Assembly: GCF_013409865.1 (NCBI RefSeq)
Contig: NZ_JACCBM010000001.1
Span: forward strand, 868,001-932,000
Reading direction: 5' to 3'
DNA from: Herbiconiux flava
Lineage (GTDB): Bacteria; Actinomycetota; Actinomycetes; Actinomycetales; Microbacteriaceae
Length of the DNA: 64,000 nt
Positions 24,892 through 33,630 of this stretch are shown here, piece after piece. Both the position numbers and the translations under genes were made by a program. Position 1 is the stretch's first letter; every line of letters starts with the position of its first letter. The notes beneath the pieces are model-generated. The model saw only the letters and a program-made list of their open reading frames with translations. It was not told where the DNA came from and did no database searches.

Positions 24892-26580
24892 ATGCGGAGC
24901 GAACTCGTCACCTGGCTCGACCGGCTGCGCGAGCTGAGCTCGATCGTCGACGCCGGGCTGCCGCTCGGGGAGTCGCTCGGTCTCGTGGCCTCGACCGCGC
25001 GGGAGCTCCTCGGCTTCGACTTCTGCGGGGTGCTGACCCCCGACACCGGGGCGAGGGCCCTCGTGATCACCGGCTGGAGCGGCCTCTCGCGCCGCTACGT
25101 CGACAGCGTCAACAGCTCCAGCCCCGTGGTGCTCGGCGGCACCGCTCCCTCGAGCCGGGCCTACTTCAGCGGTGAACCGGTGTCGGTCTCCGACATCGCC
25201 ACCGAGAGCGGCTTCGCACCGTGGGGCGGTGTGGCGGTTCAGCAGGGCTACCACTCGATGATCAGCGTGCCGCTCCGGGCGGCGGGCCGGGTGCTCGGCA
25301 CGCTCAACGGCTACCACGCCGAGACCCACCACTACTCGGTCGGCGAGGTCGAGCGGCTGACCCTGCTGGCCGGCTATGCCGCCGCGGCCCTGCACTCCGC
25401 GTCGCTCGTCGACGAGCTGCGCGAAGCGAACGACTCCCTGCGCCGGCAGCGCGATCTGCTCACGCGCTCCGAGGCCATCCACGACCGCCTCCTCCGCGTC
25501 TCGCTGGAGTCCGGGGGGATCGACGGGGTCGTGACCACGCTGTCCGAGCTGATCGGCCGGCCGGTCAGCATGCACGACCCGGCCGGGGAGGTGCTGGCCG
25601 CCGCGGCCGCCGCGGCGGACGGTGCATCGTCCGACGACGATGTGGTGCGCCCCGTGCTGCTCGGCGCCGAGACAGCCGGAAGCATCGTGGTCGGCGGCGC
25701 GGCCCTCGATCCGGTCGATTCCCGCGCCGTCGACCACGCCGCCGTCGTCATCGCGCTCGAGCTGCTCCGGCTGCGCACCGCGCTCGAGACGGAGTACCGC
25801 ATCCAGGGCGAGCTCCTGAGCGACGTGCTGCTGTTCGGGCCGGGCGAGCGGGCCGAACGCCGCGCCCGCACGCTCGGGCACGAGCTCTCCGCGCTGCGGT
25901 TCGCGGTCGTCGCGGAGGTTCCCGGCGCCGCGTCGGGCGACCGTCGGCGCCGCGTCCTGACGGCACTCTCCGCCGTCTCGGCGGTGCGGCTGCGCGGCAC
26001 GGACGACGACGAGCGACGGCCCCTGGTCGCCGAGCATCAGGGCCTGATCGTCGCGCTCTGGCCCCTCGGCCAGACGGATCCGGGAGCCGGCCACGACGTC
26101 GCGGAACGGGTGCGCGAGGGGCTGCGCGCCGCGTTCCCGGCGGATCCGGTGCTGGTCGCTTCGTCGGGTGCGCGACGGTCGGGTCTCGCCGACGCGCACC
26201 GGGTGGCCGTCGGCGCGATCGGTCTGGCCCGGGCATCCGGTCTCGACGACGGCGTCGTCACGCCCGATTCGCTCGGCATCCTCGGGGTGCTGCTGCAGGT
26301 CGACCAGCCGGATGCCCTGCTCGAGTTCGCCCGCCGGCAGCTCGGTGCCGTGATCGACTACGACGCACGCCGGGGCACCGAGCTGCTGGCGACGCTCCGC
26401 GCGTTCCTCGACAGCGGTGCCGACCGGTCGGCGACCGCGACGCGGCTGCGCGTGCATCCGAACACGGTGCAGCAGCGCTTGCGGAGGATCGAGGCCCTCA
26501 CCGGAACCGAGCTGCGCACCCCCGCCGACCTGCTCTCGATCTCGTCGGCGCTGGCGGTGTGGCAGCTCGTGCCGCACTGA
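24892..26580 (+). CDS. GAF-domain PucR/CdaR-type transcriptional regulator
   Basis: 562 residues. Residues 15-165 form a GAF domain (VASTARELLGFDFCGVLTPD, SMISVPLRAAGRVLGTLNGY), the middle is a GGDEF-like PucR region, and the last 60 residues are the PucR-type HTH: LLATLRAFLDSGADRSATAT, RLRVHPNTVQQRLRRIEALT. Regulators of this build activate catabolic operons when GAF or the middle domain senses a small molecule. It is divergent from the ALDH operon and convergent with the second MFS gene. The TGTGACG-N12-CGTCACA element lies upstream. Confidence 0.83.
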   Translation: MRSELVTWLDRLRELSSIVDAGLPLGESLGLVASTARELLGFDFCGVLTPDTGARALVITGWSGLSRRYVDSVNSSSPVVLGGTAPSSRAYFSGEPVSVSDIATESGFAPWGGVAVQQGYHSMISVPLRAAGRVLGTLNGYHAETHHYSVGEVERLTLLAGYAAAALHSASLVDELREANDSLRRQRDLLTRSEAIHDRLLRVSLESGGIDGVVTTLSELIGRPVSMHDPAGEVLAAAAAAADGASSDDDVVRPVLLGAETAGSIVVGGAALDPVDSRAVDHAAVVIALELLRLRTALETEYRIQGELLSDVLLFGPGERAERRARTLGHELSALRFAVVAEVPGAASGDRRRRVLTALSAVSAVRLRGTDDDERRPLVAEHQGLIVALWPLGQTDPGAGHDVAERVREGLRAAFPADPVLVASSGARRSGLADAHRVAVGAIGLARASGLDDGVVTPDSLGILGVLLQVDQPDALLEFARRQLGAVIDYDARRGTELLATLRAFLDSGADRSATATRLRVHPNTVQQRLRRIEALTGTELRTPADLLSISSALAVWQLVPH

Positions 26581-26606
26581 GCCGGCGACGGGCCGCGGCA
26601 CCGCGA

Positions 26607-27929
26607 TCAGCGGCCGGCGGTGCGCAGGCCGAGCAGGGGCTTCGGCACGCGGAAGGTCTCGGGGGCGAACAGCGCGACCGCCGAGGAGACCAGCGAGGCG
26701 CCGCCGCAGAGCACGATGGCCGGCAGCCAGTTCGTGCCGCCCGCTCCCATGCCCTGCGCGACGGCGGGGGCGAAGCCCGCCAGCAGGATGCCGAGCATCA
26801 GCCCCACGGCCATGCCGGTGTAGCGGCACGCGGCCGGGAACTGCTCGGGGTACCAGGTCGCGCCCACGGTGATGGGGATGCAGTAGAACACGCCGATCCC
26901 GAGGATGCCGTAGAGGTAGACGAGCGGGATGTCGCCGGCGTCGATGGCCACGAACAGCAGAGCGATGAAGACGCTCGCGCCGAGTGATCCGATGATGAAC
27001 AGCGGGCGCCGCCCGAAGCGGTCGGAGAGCCGGCCGGCGACGGGCGACATCACCATGGCCACGAGGTTGCCTAGTGAGACGACGGCGAGCATCACAGCGC
27101 TCGGCACGCCGTTCTGGGCGCCGTAGGCGAGGGCGAACACGTTGAAGATCGTGCCGACGATGTTGATCGTGCTGAGGAAGAGCACGCGCACCGTCGTGCG
27201 CCAGTGGTCCTTCAGCAGCACGGCGATCGGGAGCTTCGCCCGCGTGCCCTCCTCGCGCATCGCGGTGAAGGTCTCGGGCTCGTCGAGCTTGCGGCGCAGG
27301 AGGTAGGCGATGATCGTCAGCACTCCGCTGGCGAGGAACGGCAGGCGCCAGCCCCAGCTGTAGAGGGCCTCCTCGGGAAGCAGGGCGATCGGGATGAAGA
27401 CCAGGCTCCCGAGGGCGATGCCGAACTGCATGCCGCTCATGGTGAAGCTGGTGTACCAGGCGCGGTGAGCATCCGGGGCGTGCTCGACCGTGAGCGACGT
27501 CGACCCGGGCGATTCGCCGCCGGCAGAGAGACCCTGCAGCAGGCGCAGCAGCACGAGCAGCGTGGGGGCGGCCCAGCCGATGGTCTCGAAGGTCGGCAGC
27601 AGGCCGATCGCGAAGGTCGCGACACCCATCAACGCGATCGTGAGCACCAGCGCGAGCCGGCGCCCGAAGCGGTCGCCGATGTGGCCCCACAGCACGGCGC
27701 CGAAGGGCCGCACGACGTAGGCGACACCGAAGGTGGCGATCGAGAGCAGCGTCGCTGTGGCGCCGGAGTCGCTGAAGAACAGACGCCCGAAGATCAGGGC
27801 CGACGCCGAACCGTAGATCAGGAAGTCGTAGTACTCCAGGGCGCTGCCGAAGAATCCGGAGATCGCGGCACGCCTCACCTTCTGCCGGCTGGCGGCAGCG
27901 GTGGCGCTCGCGTCGATCGTGGTGGTCAT
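26607..27929 (-). CDS. MFS transporter, metabolite:H+ symporter (MHS) family
   Basis: 440 residues, twelve membrane helices. AAISGFFGSALEYYDFLIYG at the N-terminus and GAVLWGHIGDRFGRRLAL are hallmarks of the MHS family (citrate, alpha-ketoglutarate, shikimate, proline/betaine porters). SAGGESPGSTSLTVEHAP also fits. ATG 27929 has TTGGAGACC in front. It is 19 bases behind the VOC gene, so both form an operon controlled from the AT-rich MarR-operator region at 28680-28745. It would be the second carboxylate importer in this catabolic region. Confidence 0.87.
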   Translation of the reverse strand: MTTTIDASATAAASRQKVRRAAISGFFGSALEYYDFLIYGSASALIFGRLFFSDSGATATLLSIATFGVAYVVRPFGAVLWGHIGDRFGRRLALVLTIALMGVATFAIGLLPTFETIGWAAPTLLVLLRLLQGLSAGGESPGSTSLTVEHAPDAHRAWYTSFTMSGMQFGIALGSLVFIPIALLPEEALYSWGWRLPFLASGVLTIIAYLLRRKLDEPETFTAMREEGTRAKLPIAVLLKDHWRTTVRVLFLSTINIVGTIFNVFALAYGAQNGVPSAVMLAVVSLGNLVAMVMSPVAGRLSDRFGRRPLFIIGSLGASVFIALLFVAIDAGDIPLVYLYGILGIGVFYCIPITVGATWYPEQFPAACRYTGMAVGLMLGILLAGFAPAVAQGMGAGGTNWLPAIVLCGGASLVSSAVALFAPETFRVPKPLLGLRTAGR

Positions 27930-27948
27930 GGGGTCTCCAATGAGGATG

Positions 27949-28659
27949 TCAGAGCCGCGCTGCGGCGGGGAGGGTGATGGGGGAGAGCCGGATCTCCTGC
28001 GGTCCGGCCGTGGAGTCGAAGCCGACGGCGTAGAGCCCGTCGGCGAGACCGTTGAAGCGCAGCTCGACGCCGAGCTCGTCGGGGTCGAGCGCGCCGAGCC
28101 AGTCATCGAGGTCCTCGGCCGACCCGCCGAGCTCGAGCGAGGTCACGCCGAGGCCGACGACGTCGCCGGTGCCGGGCTGGGGCTCGAGCACACTGGAGTG
28201 GCTCGCCAGATCGGAGACGAGGTAGATGTTCGGCTTGCCGATCAGCCACGAGTTGAGGAAGTCGGGGGCGTGGGCCGCCTTGCCCCGCTTCTGCCCGGGC
28301 ACCATGAGCGACTTGCCGCCCGCGATCTCCGAGGAGAGGGTGACGCCGCGGTGCCGCGCGAACGACTCGATCTCGGCGAGGTCGTCGCTGCGCAGGCACA
28401 GGCCCGCGAAGCAGTCTCCCGCCGAGGTCTGGCGCTCGAGCTCGAGCGCGACGGGGTGCCGTTCGAGGATCATCGCGTGGTCGACGATGCTCTCGATCTC
28501 GAGGTACACACCGCCGCCTAGCGAGATGATCTTCTGGCCGAGGCCGAGCCCGGGGAACCAGCCCCCGTCGGCGCTGCCGATGCCGGTCAGGCGGCTCAGC
28601 TCGATCGTGGTGCGGTACAGGTTCTCCGACCAGACGGCGATGTGGTCCAGGGCGATCAT
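27949..28659 (-). CDS. VOC family / glyoxalase-like domain protein
   Basis: 236 residues with two beta-alpha-beta-beta-beta modules (IALDHIAVWSENLYRTTIEL, GGGVYLEIESIVDHAM, then NIYLVSDLASH, VVGLGVTSLELGG). The N-terminal His and the Glu of YLEIE are candidate metal ligands. It fits the Glyoxalase_3 group rather than the extradiol dioxygenases, so ring cleavage is possible but not supported. Start ATG 28659 with GGGAG upstream; the longer TTG start is unlikely. First gene of the operon with the MHS transporter. Confidence 0.75.
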   Translation of the reverse strand: MIALDHIAVWSENLYRTTIELSRLTGIGSADGGWFPGLGLGQKIISLGGGVYLEIESIVDHAMILERHPVALELERQTSAGDCFAGLCLRSDDLAEIESFARHRGVTLSSEIAGGKSLMVPGQKRGKAAHAPDFLNSWLIGKPNIYLVSDLASHSSVLEPQPGTGDVVGLGVTSLELGGSAEDLDDWLGALDPDELGVELRFNGLADGLYAVGFDSTAGPQEIRLSPITLPAAARL

Positions 28660-28681
28660 CGAGGCTCCCAACGGCTACTTC

Positions 28682-28745
28682 TTACAAATTCGAAGTTATT
28701 GCGCCGACGTTACCAAAGAACGCGCCGTTTGTTTCAAATTTGTAA
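28682..28745 (-). promoter_or_regulatory. AT-rich promoter region with two MarR-type operators
   Basis: TTACAAATTCGAA (28682-28694) and TTCAAATTTGTAA (28733-28745) are inverted copies with 12 of 13 bases alike and centres 51 bases apart. The right-hand site has the palindromic core CAAATTTG with outer TT and AA. The region is far richer in A/T than the rest of the window and lies just upstream of the VOC-MFS operon and downstream of the MarR gene. Binding by that MarR protein is inferred. Confidence 0.65.
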
Positions 28746-28798
28746 AAGCTCACCCCGAGCCTCGTGATGACCGGTCCCGCGCCCCGGCCTCTGCCGGG

Positions 28799-29296
28799 CT
28801 AGTGCGTGTCCTCCGGAGGGGCCTGATCGGGCAGGATGCCGCCGGTCTCCTCGCCGCGCAGGTGCCGCTGCAGGGCGCCGAGCGCGGCGTAGGCCGCCTC
28901 GACCTGCTCGCGGTCGAGCGGCGCGACCGCGGCGTCGCGGATCATGTCGTTCTGCGCCTGGGACACCTCGCGCAGCAGCTGCCGGCCGGCCGGGGTGATG
29001 CGGGCGAGCACTCCACGGTCGTCGCCCGGCGCCACCACGCGTTCGACGAGCGCGGCCTTCTCGAGCTGGGAGACCTGATAGGTCAGGGCGCTCGGCGTGC
29101 TGACGAGCTTGTTGGCGAGCTCGGTCATCCGGATCTCGCCCCCCGCGTTGCGCAGACGGATCAGCACCTCGTACTGCGTGTATTTGATGCCCGTATGTTC
29201 GCGCGTCGCCCGGTCCGCCCGGCGCTCGAGCAGCTTGCCCACGTCGATCAGCCGCTCGAACAGCGCCAGTTCGATCGACTCCAGTTTCTCGGCCAC
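28799..29296 (-). CDS. MarR family transcriptional regulator
   Basis: 165-residue winged helix protein: KYTQYEVLIRLRNAGGEIRM, TELANKLVSTPSALTYQVSQ, LEKAALVERVVAPGDDRGVL, ARITPAGRQLL. N- and C-terminal helices form the dimer. The GTG start is preceded by a TAGGGT box six bases away, predicting a leaderless mRNA. It sits between the VOC/MFS operon on its own strand and the divergent isochorismatase-type hydrolase, so it may repress both; the paired operators at 28682-28745 are the best candidate sites. Confidence 0.87.
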   Translation of the reverse strand: MAEKLESIELALFERLIDVGKLLERRADRATREHTGIKYTQYEVLIRLRNAGGEIRMTELANKLVSTPSALTYQVSQLEKAALVERVVAPGDDRGVLARITPAGRQLLREVSQAQNDMIRDAAVAPLDREQVEAAYAALGALQRHLRGEETGGILPDQAPPEDTH

Positions 29297-29302
29297 CGCC
29301 CC

Positions 29303-29308
29303 ACCCTA
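29303..29308 (-). promoter_or_regulatory. -10 box of leaderless promoter (marR)
   Basis: TAGGGT on the minus strand, six bases, then GTG 29296. Confidence 0.5.
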
Positions 29309-29359
29309 TGCGTCCTGCCCGGCCTGCCGCCGCCCTGGCGATGGCGGGGGAGGATGGAG

Positions 29360-29382
29360 GGGCGACGGCACCCCCGTCGCCC
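29360..29382 (+). promoter_or_regulatory. 9-bp-stem hairpin before hydrolase ribosome site
   Basis: GGGCGACGG, loop CACCC, CCGTCGCCC lies between the divergent marR start and the AGGAG site of the hydrolase gene. It may be an mRNA leader stem or a protein-binding palindrome; nothing decides between them. Confidence 0.35.
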
Positions 29383-29400
29383 GAGAACAGGAGATCCGCC

Positions 29401-30036
29401 ATGACCGCACCCCGCCGCGCCCTCGTGATCATCGACGTGCAGCAGCAGTACTTCGACGGACTGCTCGAGATCCAGTACCCGCCGCACGCCTCGTCGCTGC
29501 CGCGGATCGTCGAGGCCATCGACGCGGCGGTGGCGGCCGGCATCCCGGTCGTGGCCGTGCAGCACAGCTCGGGGGCGGGCGCGGCGGTGTTCGACCCCGA
29601 TTCGGCCGAGTTCGTGCTGCGGCCCGAGGTCGAGAGCCGCGCATCCGGTGACTGGAAGCTGCTCACGAAGGAGTACTCGTCGGTGTTCGCGGGCACCGAC
29701 CTCACCGGGTGGCTGCGCGAGCGCGACGTCGACACCGTGACCTTCGTCGGCTACATGACGAACAACTGCGTGCTCGCCTCGGCCGTGGAGGCCGAGTACC
29801 TCGGCTTCACCATCGAGGTGCTCGCCGACGCGACGGGCGCGATCCACCTCTCCAACAGCGCGGGGTCGGCGGATGCGCGCACGGTGCACGAGACCCTGAT
29901 GACCCTGCTCGGCTCGAGCTGGGCGCGCATCGCGACGACCGACGCCTGGGCGGCCGCTCTCACTTCCGGCGCCGAACTCCCGGGCAGCGACCTCGGCACC
30001 TCGGCCGCGGCCGGCGCCGCTCGCGCGGGCCAGTAG
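29401..30036 (+). CDS. isochorismatase-family cysteine hydrolase
   Basis: 211 residues of the cysteine-hydrolase fold shared by nicotinamidases, maleamate amidases, N-carbamoylsarcosinases and isochorismatases. The catalytic triad can be placed: Asp in RRALVIIDVQQQYFD, Lys in DWKLLTKEYSS, and Cys in GYMTNNCVLASAVEAEYLG. ATG 29401 has AGGAG nine bases ahead. The C-terminal 25 residues are Ala/Gly-rich and dispensable-looking. Next to MarR and a carboxylate transporter, hydrolysis of an amide intermediate such as a maleamate is plausible but unproven. Confidence 0.83.
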   Translation: MTAPRRALVIIDVQQQYFDGLLEIQYPPHASSLPRIVEAIDAAVAAGIPVVAVQHSSGAGAAVFDPDSAEFVLRPEVESRASGDWKLLTKEYSSVFAGTDLTGWLRERDVDTVTFVGYMTNNCVLASAVEAEYLGFTIEVLADATGAIHLSNSAGSADARTVHETLMTLLGSSWARIATTDAWAAALTSGAELPGSDLGTSAAAGAARAGQ

Positions 30037-30063
30037 GGGCCCGCGCCGCCTCGCGGTCTCGAG

Positions 30064-31041
30064 TCAGGCCCGGGGGTCGAGGATGAGCTTGCCGCGGAGG
30101 GAGCCCGACGCGAGGGCGCGCTGCGCCGCGGCCGCCTCCGCGAGGGGGTAGACCGCCGCGATCTCCACCTCGAATCGGCCGGCCGCGATGAGGTCGGCCG
30201 CCACGCCGTAGGCCTCGCGGCGCCAGGCCTGCTCCTCGTCGGTGAGGGGGTGCGGGCTGCCGCCCATCCAGGCGCGGATGCCGAGGGCGTCGGCCTTGGC
30301 TCCGACCACGATGGTGCCGATGTGCGAGCGGTCGGGGACGAGGGCGAACGAGACGTCGAGCGCCTCGTCGGTGCCCGCGGCGTCGAGGACACGGTCGATG
30401 CCGTCGGGAGCAGCATCCTGAACCCGTTCGAGGAGGCCCTCGCCGTACTCGACCGCGATCGCGCCGAGCTCGCGGAGGCGGTCGAGGTTGCGGGCGCTCG
30501 CCGTGGCGACGGCCGCGGCTCCCCGGTCGCGCGCGAACTGGATGGCCGCCTGGCCGACCGCGCCCGACCCGCCGTGCACGAGGAGGGTCTGACCGGCGTC
30601 GACACCGAGGGAGCGCAGCGCCTGGTACGCGGTGCCGACCGGGATGCCGATGCCGGCGGCCTCGTTCCAGCCCACCGCGGCGGGCTTCGCCACGAGCTGC
30701 GCGGCGCTGGCCGGCACGTGCGTGCGGTACGCCCCGGCGGCGTCGCGCACGATCACCTCGTCGCCCACGGTCCACGCGCCTGCATCGGCGCCTGCATCGG
30801 CGCCGGCGCCGGTCTCGGCGACCGAGACGATCACGCCGGCCGCATCCGACCCCGGCACCCGCGGCGCGGTGATCGGCGGGCTCGGCCGCAGTCCCGATCG
30901 CAGCTTCACGTCGATCGGGTTCACGCCGATCGCGCGGGTCTCGACGACGACCCCGCCGTGCGGCGCGACAGGCGTGGGGACGGTCACGAACTCGAGCACC
31001 TCGGGGCCGCCGAGCGTGCGGTACTGGATCTGCTGGGCCAT
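30064..31041 (-). CDS. zinc-independent NADPH:quinone oxidoreductase (MDR family)
   Basis: 325 residues. GroES-like half with VVETRAIGVNPIDVKLRSGL, then the nucleotide-binding half with GQTLLVHGGSGAVGQAAIQF and ARDRGAAAVATASARNLDRL, the QOR/zeta-crystallin pattern without zinc ligands. A small 12-base repeat near 30780-30805 encodes a GADAGADAGA stretch in a loop. I start at ATG 31041 (MAQQIQYRTLGGPE), seven bases after CAGAAT; an in-frame ATG nine bases earlier is possible. Divergent from a GntR gene. Confidence 0.83.
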   Translation of the reverse strand: MAQQIQYRTLGGPEVLEFVTVPTPVAPHGGVVVETRAIGVNPIDVKLRSGLRPSPPITAPRVPGSDAAGVIVSVAETGAGADAGADAGAWTVGDEVIVRDAAGAYRTHVPASAAQLVAKPAAVGWNEAAGIGIPVGTAYQALRSLGVDAGQTLLVHGGSGAVGQAAIQFARDRGAAAVATASARNLDRLRELGAIAVEYGEGLLERVQDAAPDGIDRVLDAAGTDEALDVSFALVPDRSHIGTIVVGAKADALGIRAWMGGSPHPLTDEEQAWRREAYGVAADLIAAGRFEVEIAAVYPLAEAAAAQRALASGSLRGKLILDPRA

Positions 31042-31175
31042 GCCGACCATTCTGGACCCGGTGCTCGCGAGCGCCCCTCTGAATGCACCGCCGCATCCGT
31101 CACCGCATGCGACGCCGCCGCACCGGGCCCGAGCCTCCGCAGCCCGGGTAGAATCGACCCGAAGGCAGGTGATGG

Positions 31176-31853
31176 ATGGCCACGGGCACCGAGACGGGCA
31201 GTCGCGTCGACGACGCGTACGAGTGGCTGCTCGCCGAGATCACGGGGTTCCGGCTGCGGTCGGGCTCGCCGCTGTCCGAGAACCGCCTCGCCAACCAGCT
31301 CGGCATCAGCCGCACCCCGGTGCGCGAGGCCCTGCAGCGGCTCGAGAAGGAGGGCCTCGTCAAGCGCACCGACAACGCGCGCTTCACGGTCTCCCAGCTC
31401 ACCGCCACCGAGGTGAACGATGCCTGCGACCTGCTCGAGGTGCTCGACACCTACATCGCCCGCAAGGCGTCCTCGACGCTCACCGACGAGGGAGCCGCTG
31501 CCCTCAAGGGCTACGTCGACGACATGTACCGTGCGGCCGCGAACGACGACCGGGCCTCGTGGGCGCTGGCCGACCAGCTCTTCCACCGCAAGGCGAACGC
31601 CCTCGCCGGAAACGTGCTCGTGGCCGAGACGGTGCGCGAGACGCGTCGCCGCATCCAGCGCTTCTGGCTGCGCGCGGCCTCGCTGCAGAGCCGGCTGCTC
31701 TCCTGCGCCGAGGAGTACGACGAGCTCTACCAGGCCATCGTCGCCCACGACTACGCGGGCATCGAGCCGGCGGTCAAGAAGCACATCGGTCACATGAGAG
31801 AGCGGATGCTCGAGATGATCGCCGCGGCCGCCATCCTCCTCGGCGACGACTGA
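31176..31853 (+). CDS. GntR family regulator, FadR/FCD subfamily
   Basis: 225 residues: N-terminal winged helix (AYEWLLAEITGFRLRSGSPL, SENRLANQLGISRTPVREAL, QRLEKEGLVKR) and an all-helical FCD domain with the metal/ligand residues in ALADQLFHRKANALAGN and HIGHMRERMLEMI. A TAGAAT -10 box lies 21 bases upstream of the ATG with AAGGCAGGTG between. FCD regulators sense small organic acids. It is divergent from the quinone oxidoreductase gene and not obviously linked to the PAP2 gene downstream. Confidence 0.87.
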   Translation: MATGTETGSRVDDAYEWLLAEITGFRLRSGSPLSENRLANQLGISRTPVREALQRLEKEGLVKRTDNARFTVSQLTATEVNDACDLLEVLDTYIARKASSTLTDEGAAALKGYVDDMYRAAANDDRASWALADQLFHRKANALAGNVLVAETVRETRRRIQRFWLRAASLQSRLLSCAEEYDELYQAIVAHDYAGIEPAVKKHIGHMRERMLEMIAAAAILLGDD

Positions 31854-31962
31854 CCGCGGTCGCGCATCCGCTCTGTTCAGTCAACCGCTGTTGACCCAAC
31901 CGTGGTAGGCAGGACCCGAGGCTGCTTCGGCCCATGAGGTCGGACGGCGAGAGGGCGGTGCC

Positions 31963-32733
31963 ATGACGACGCTGAGGTCGGGACGCATCGCCGCCTGGAA
32001 CGAGAAGTTCGTCGTCGAGGAGCGCTACCTCCCGGCAGCCACCCGGCGGCAGCTCTACGTCACGGCGGCCGTGCTGATGGTCGTCGGCGCGATCGCGTTC
32101 GTCGCCCTGCTCGTCGGCGTGCTGACCCAGAGCGGCTTCGAACGCCTCGACCAGCCCGTCGAGGACTGGTTCGACGCCACGGTTCGCGAGTCGACGACGG
32201 CGTTCATGATCGTGCTCGCAGTCGTGTTCGGGCCGGTGGCGCTGCCGATCATCATCCTCGTGGTGCTGATCGGCTGGATCGTCGTCGCCCGGCACCTCTG
32301 GCGGCCCTTCCTGCTGGCCATCGGCATGGTCACGGGAGTGGTGCTGGCGCAGGTGATCGCGCCGATCGTGCAGCACCCGAGACCGCCGATCGGTGAGATG
32401 CTCTTCGGGCCCGACCGCTCCTTCTCCTTCCCCTCGGGGCATGTGCTGGGCACCTGCGACTTCCTCTTCATCACCGCGTACCTCCTGGCGAGCCGGCTGC
32501 AGCGCACCTGGTTCACCGTGGCCGCCTTCTCGGTGGCGGTCGTGGCGATCGCCGCACAGATCGTGAGCCGGCTCTACCTCGGCTACCACTGGATCAGCGA
32601 CACCACCGCCTCGGTCGCACTCTCCCTCGTCATCCTCGGCGCGATCATCGCCGTCGACACCCACCGCACCGTGCGCATCGCGGGCGAACCCGTCACCGGG
32701 CCCGCCTCGCAGCCGCAGCGCGACGGAACCTGA
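31963..32733 (+). CDS. PAP2-family membrane phosphatase
   Basis: 256-residue protein with about six membrane helices. The three phosphatase motifs are present in variant form: VQHPRPPIGE (motif 1), SFSFPSGHVLGT (motif 2) and SRLYLGYHWISDTT (motif 3), with the catalytic His pair intact. It would dephosphorylate lipid or undecaprenyl pyrophosphates on the outer face of the membrane. It is followed 29 bases later by the DUF1206 gene, and the two may be cotranscribed. Confidence 0.87.
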   Translation: MTTLRSGRIAAWNEKFVVEERYLPAATRRQLYVTAAVLMVVGAIAFVALLVGVLTQSGFERLDQPVEDWFDATVRESTTAFMIVLAVVFGPVALPIIILVVLIGWIVVARHLWRPFLLAIGMVTGVVLAQVIAPIVQHPRPPIGEMLFGPDRSFSFPSGHVLGTCDFLFITAYLLASRLQRTWFTVAAFSVAVVAIAAQIVSRLYLGYHWISDTTASVALSLVILGAIIAVDTHRTVRIAGEPVTGPASQPQRDGT

Positions 32734-32762
32734 CCCGACCCTCCCCGAAAGGACCTCCACCC

Positions 32763-33581
32763 ATGAGCACACGAGCCGGCTCCTCAGCCCGCCGCGCCGC
32801 CTCGAGCGCCGGCAACAGCCGGGCCCTGCAGATCCTGGCCCGCGTCGGTTTCGCGGCCAGCGCGCTGGTGCACATCCTGCTCGGCTACCTCGCCATCCGG
32901 GTGGCGGTGAACCAGGGCGGCGAGTCGTCCGACCAGTCGGGCGCGATGGCCGAGATCACCAAGCTGCCGGGCGGTGCCATCGTGATCTGGGTGGTCGTCG
33001 TCGGGCTGTTCGCGCTCGGCCTCTGGCTGATCGTGCAGGCCGTGCTCGGCATCGGCTCCACCTCGGACAAGCGCTGGGTTCGCAGCCTCATCCCCGCCGG
33101 AAAGGCCGTGGCGTACATCGCGCTCGGGGTGACCGCGCTGACGTTCGCGCAGGGCGGCTCGACGAGCAACAGCGACTCGACGCAGCAGGCGAGTGCGAGC
33201 ATCCTGTCGCTGCCCGGCGGGCCGTTCCTGCTCGGCGTGGTCGGTGCGGGCGCCGCGGCGATCGGTGGATACTTCGTGTTCAAGGGCGTGACGCGCAAGT
33301 TCGAGGAGGACCTGCGCATGCCGTCGGGCACGACCGGCAAGGCCGTGCGGGTGCTCGGCGTCGTCGGCTACGTCGCCAAGGGCGTCGCGGTGTTCGTGAT
33401 GGGCGTCTTGATCGTGGTGGCGGCCGTGACCGTCGACCCGAGCAGCTCGACCGGGCTCGACGGGGCGCTGAAGTCGCTGGCGTCGCTGCCGTTCGGGGTG
33501 GTCATCCTCGTGGCGGTGGGCGTGGGGCTGATCGCCTACGGCGTCTACACCTTCGTGCGGGCGCGGTTCGCCCGGCTCTGA
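32763..33581 (+). CDS. DUF1206 membrane protein
   Basis: 272 residues with six membrane helices arranged as three repeats, each a pair of helices with a G-x-x-A-x-(G)-x-x-Y/H pattern (ILARVGFAASALVHILLGYL, LIPAGKAVAYIALGVTALTF, LGVVGYVAKGVAVFVMGVLI). This is the DUF1206 family, common in actinobacteria and of unknown function. GAAAGGACC precedes the ATG. It stands directly after a PAP2 phosphatase gene, hinting at an envelope role. Confidence 0.87.
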   Translation: MSTRAGSSARRAASSAGNSRALQILARVGFAASALVHILLGYLAIRVAVNQGGESSDQSGAMAEITKLPGGAIVIWVVVVGLFALGLWLIVQAVLGIGSTSDKRWVRSLIPAGKAVAYIALGVTALTFAQGGSTSNSDSTQQASASILSLPGGPFLLGVVGAGAAAIGGYFVFKGVTRKFEEDLRMPSGTTGKAVRVLGVVGYVAKGVAVFVMGVLIVVAAVTVDPSSSTGLDGALKSLASLPFGVVILVAVGVGLIAYGVYTFVRARFARL

Positions 33582-33630
33582 GCCACGGCGACGTGCGGGG
33601 GGGTGATCGCGTGACAGCGCCGCAGATCGG

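Noticed and set aside
24727..27690. 987-codon minus-strand open frame
   Set aside because: Antisense to the GAF/PucR regulator and out of frame with the MHS transporter; its translation is Arg/His/Asp-rich without any domain.
27949..28659. Extradiol ring-cleavage dioxygenase
   Set aside because: VOC fold is shared, but the His/His/Glu spacing and length fit Glyoxalase_3; I did not call it a dioxygenase.
28660..28671. TTG start extending the VOC protein by four residues
   Set aside because: ATG 28659 with GGGAG upstream gives the family N-terminus; TTG has no ribosome site at the right distance.
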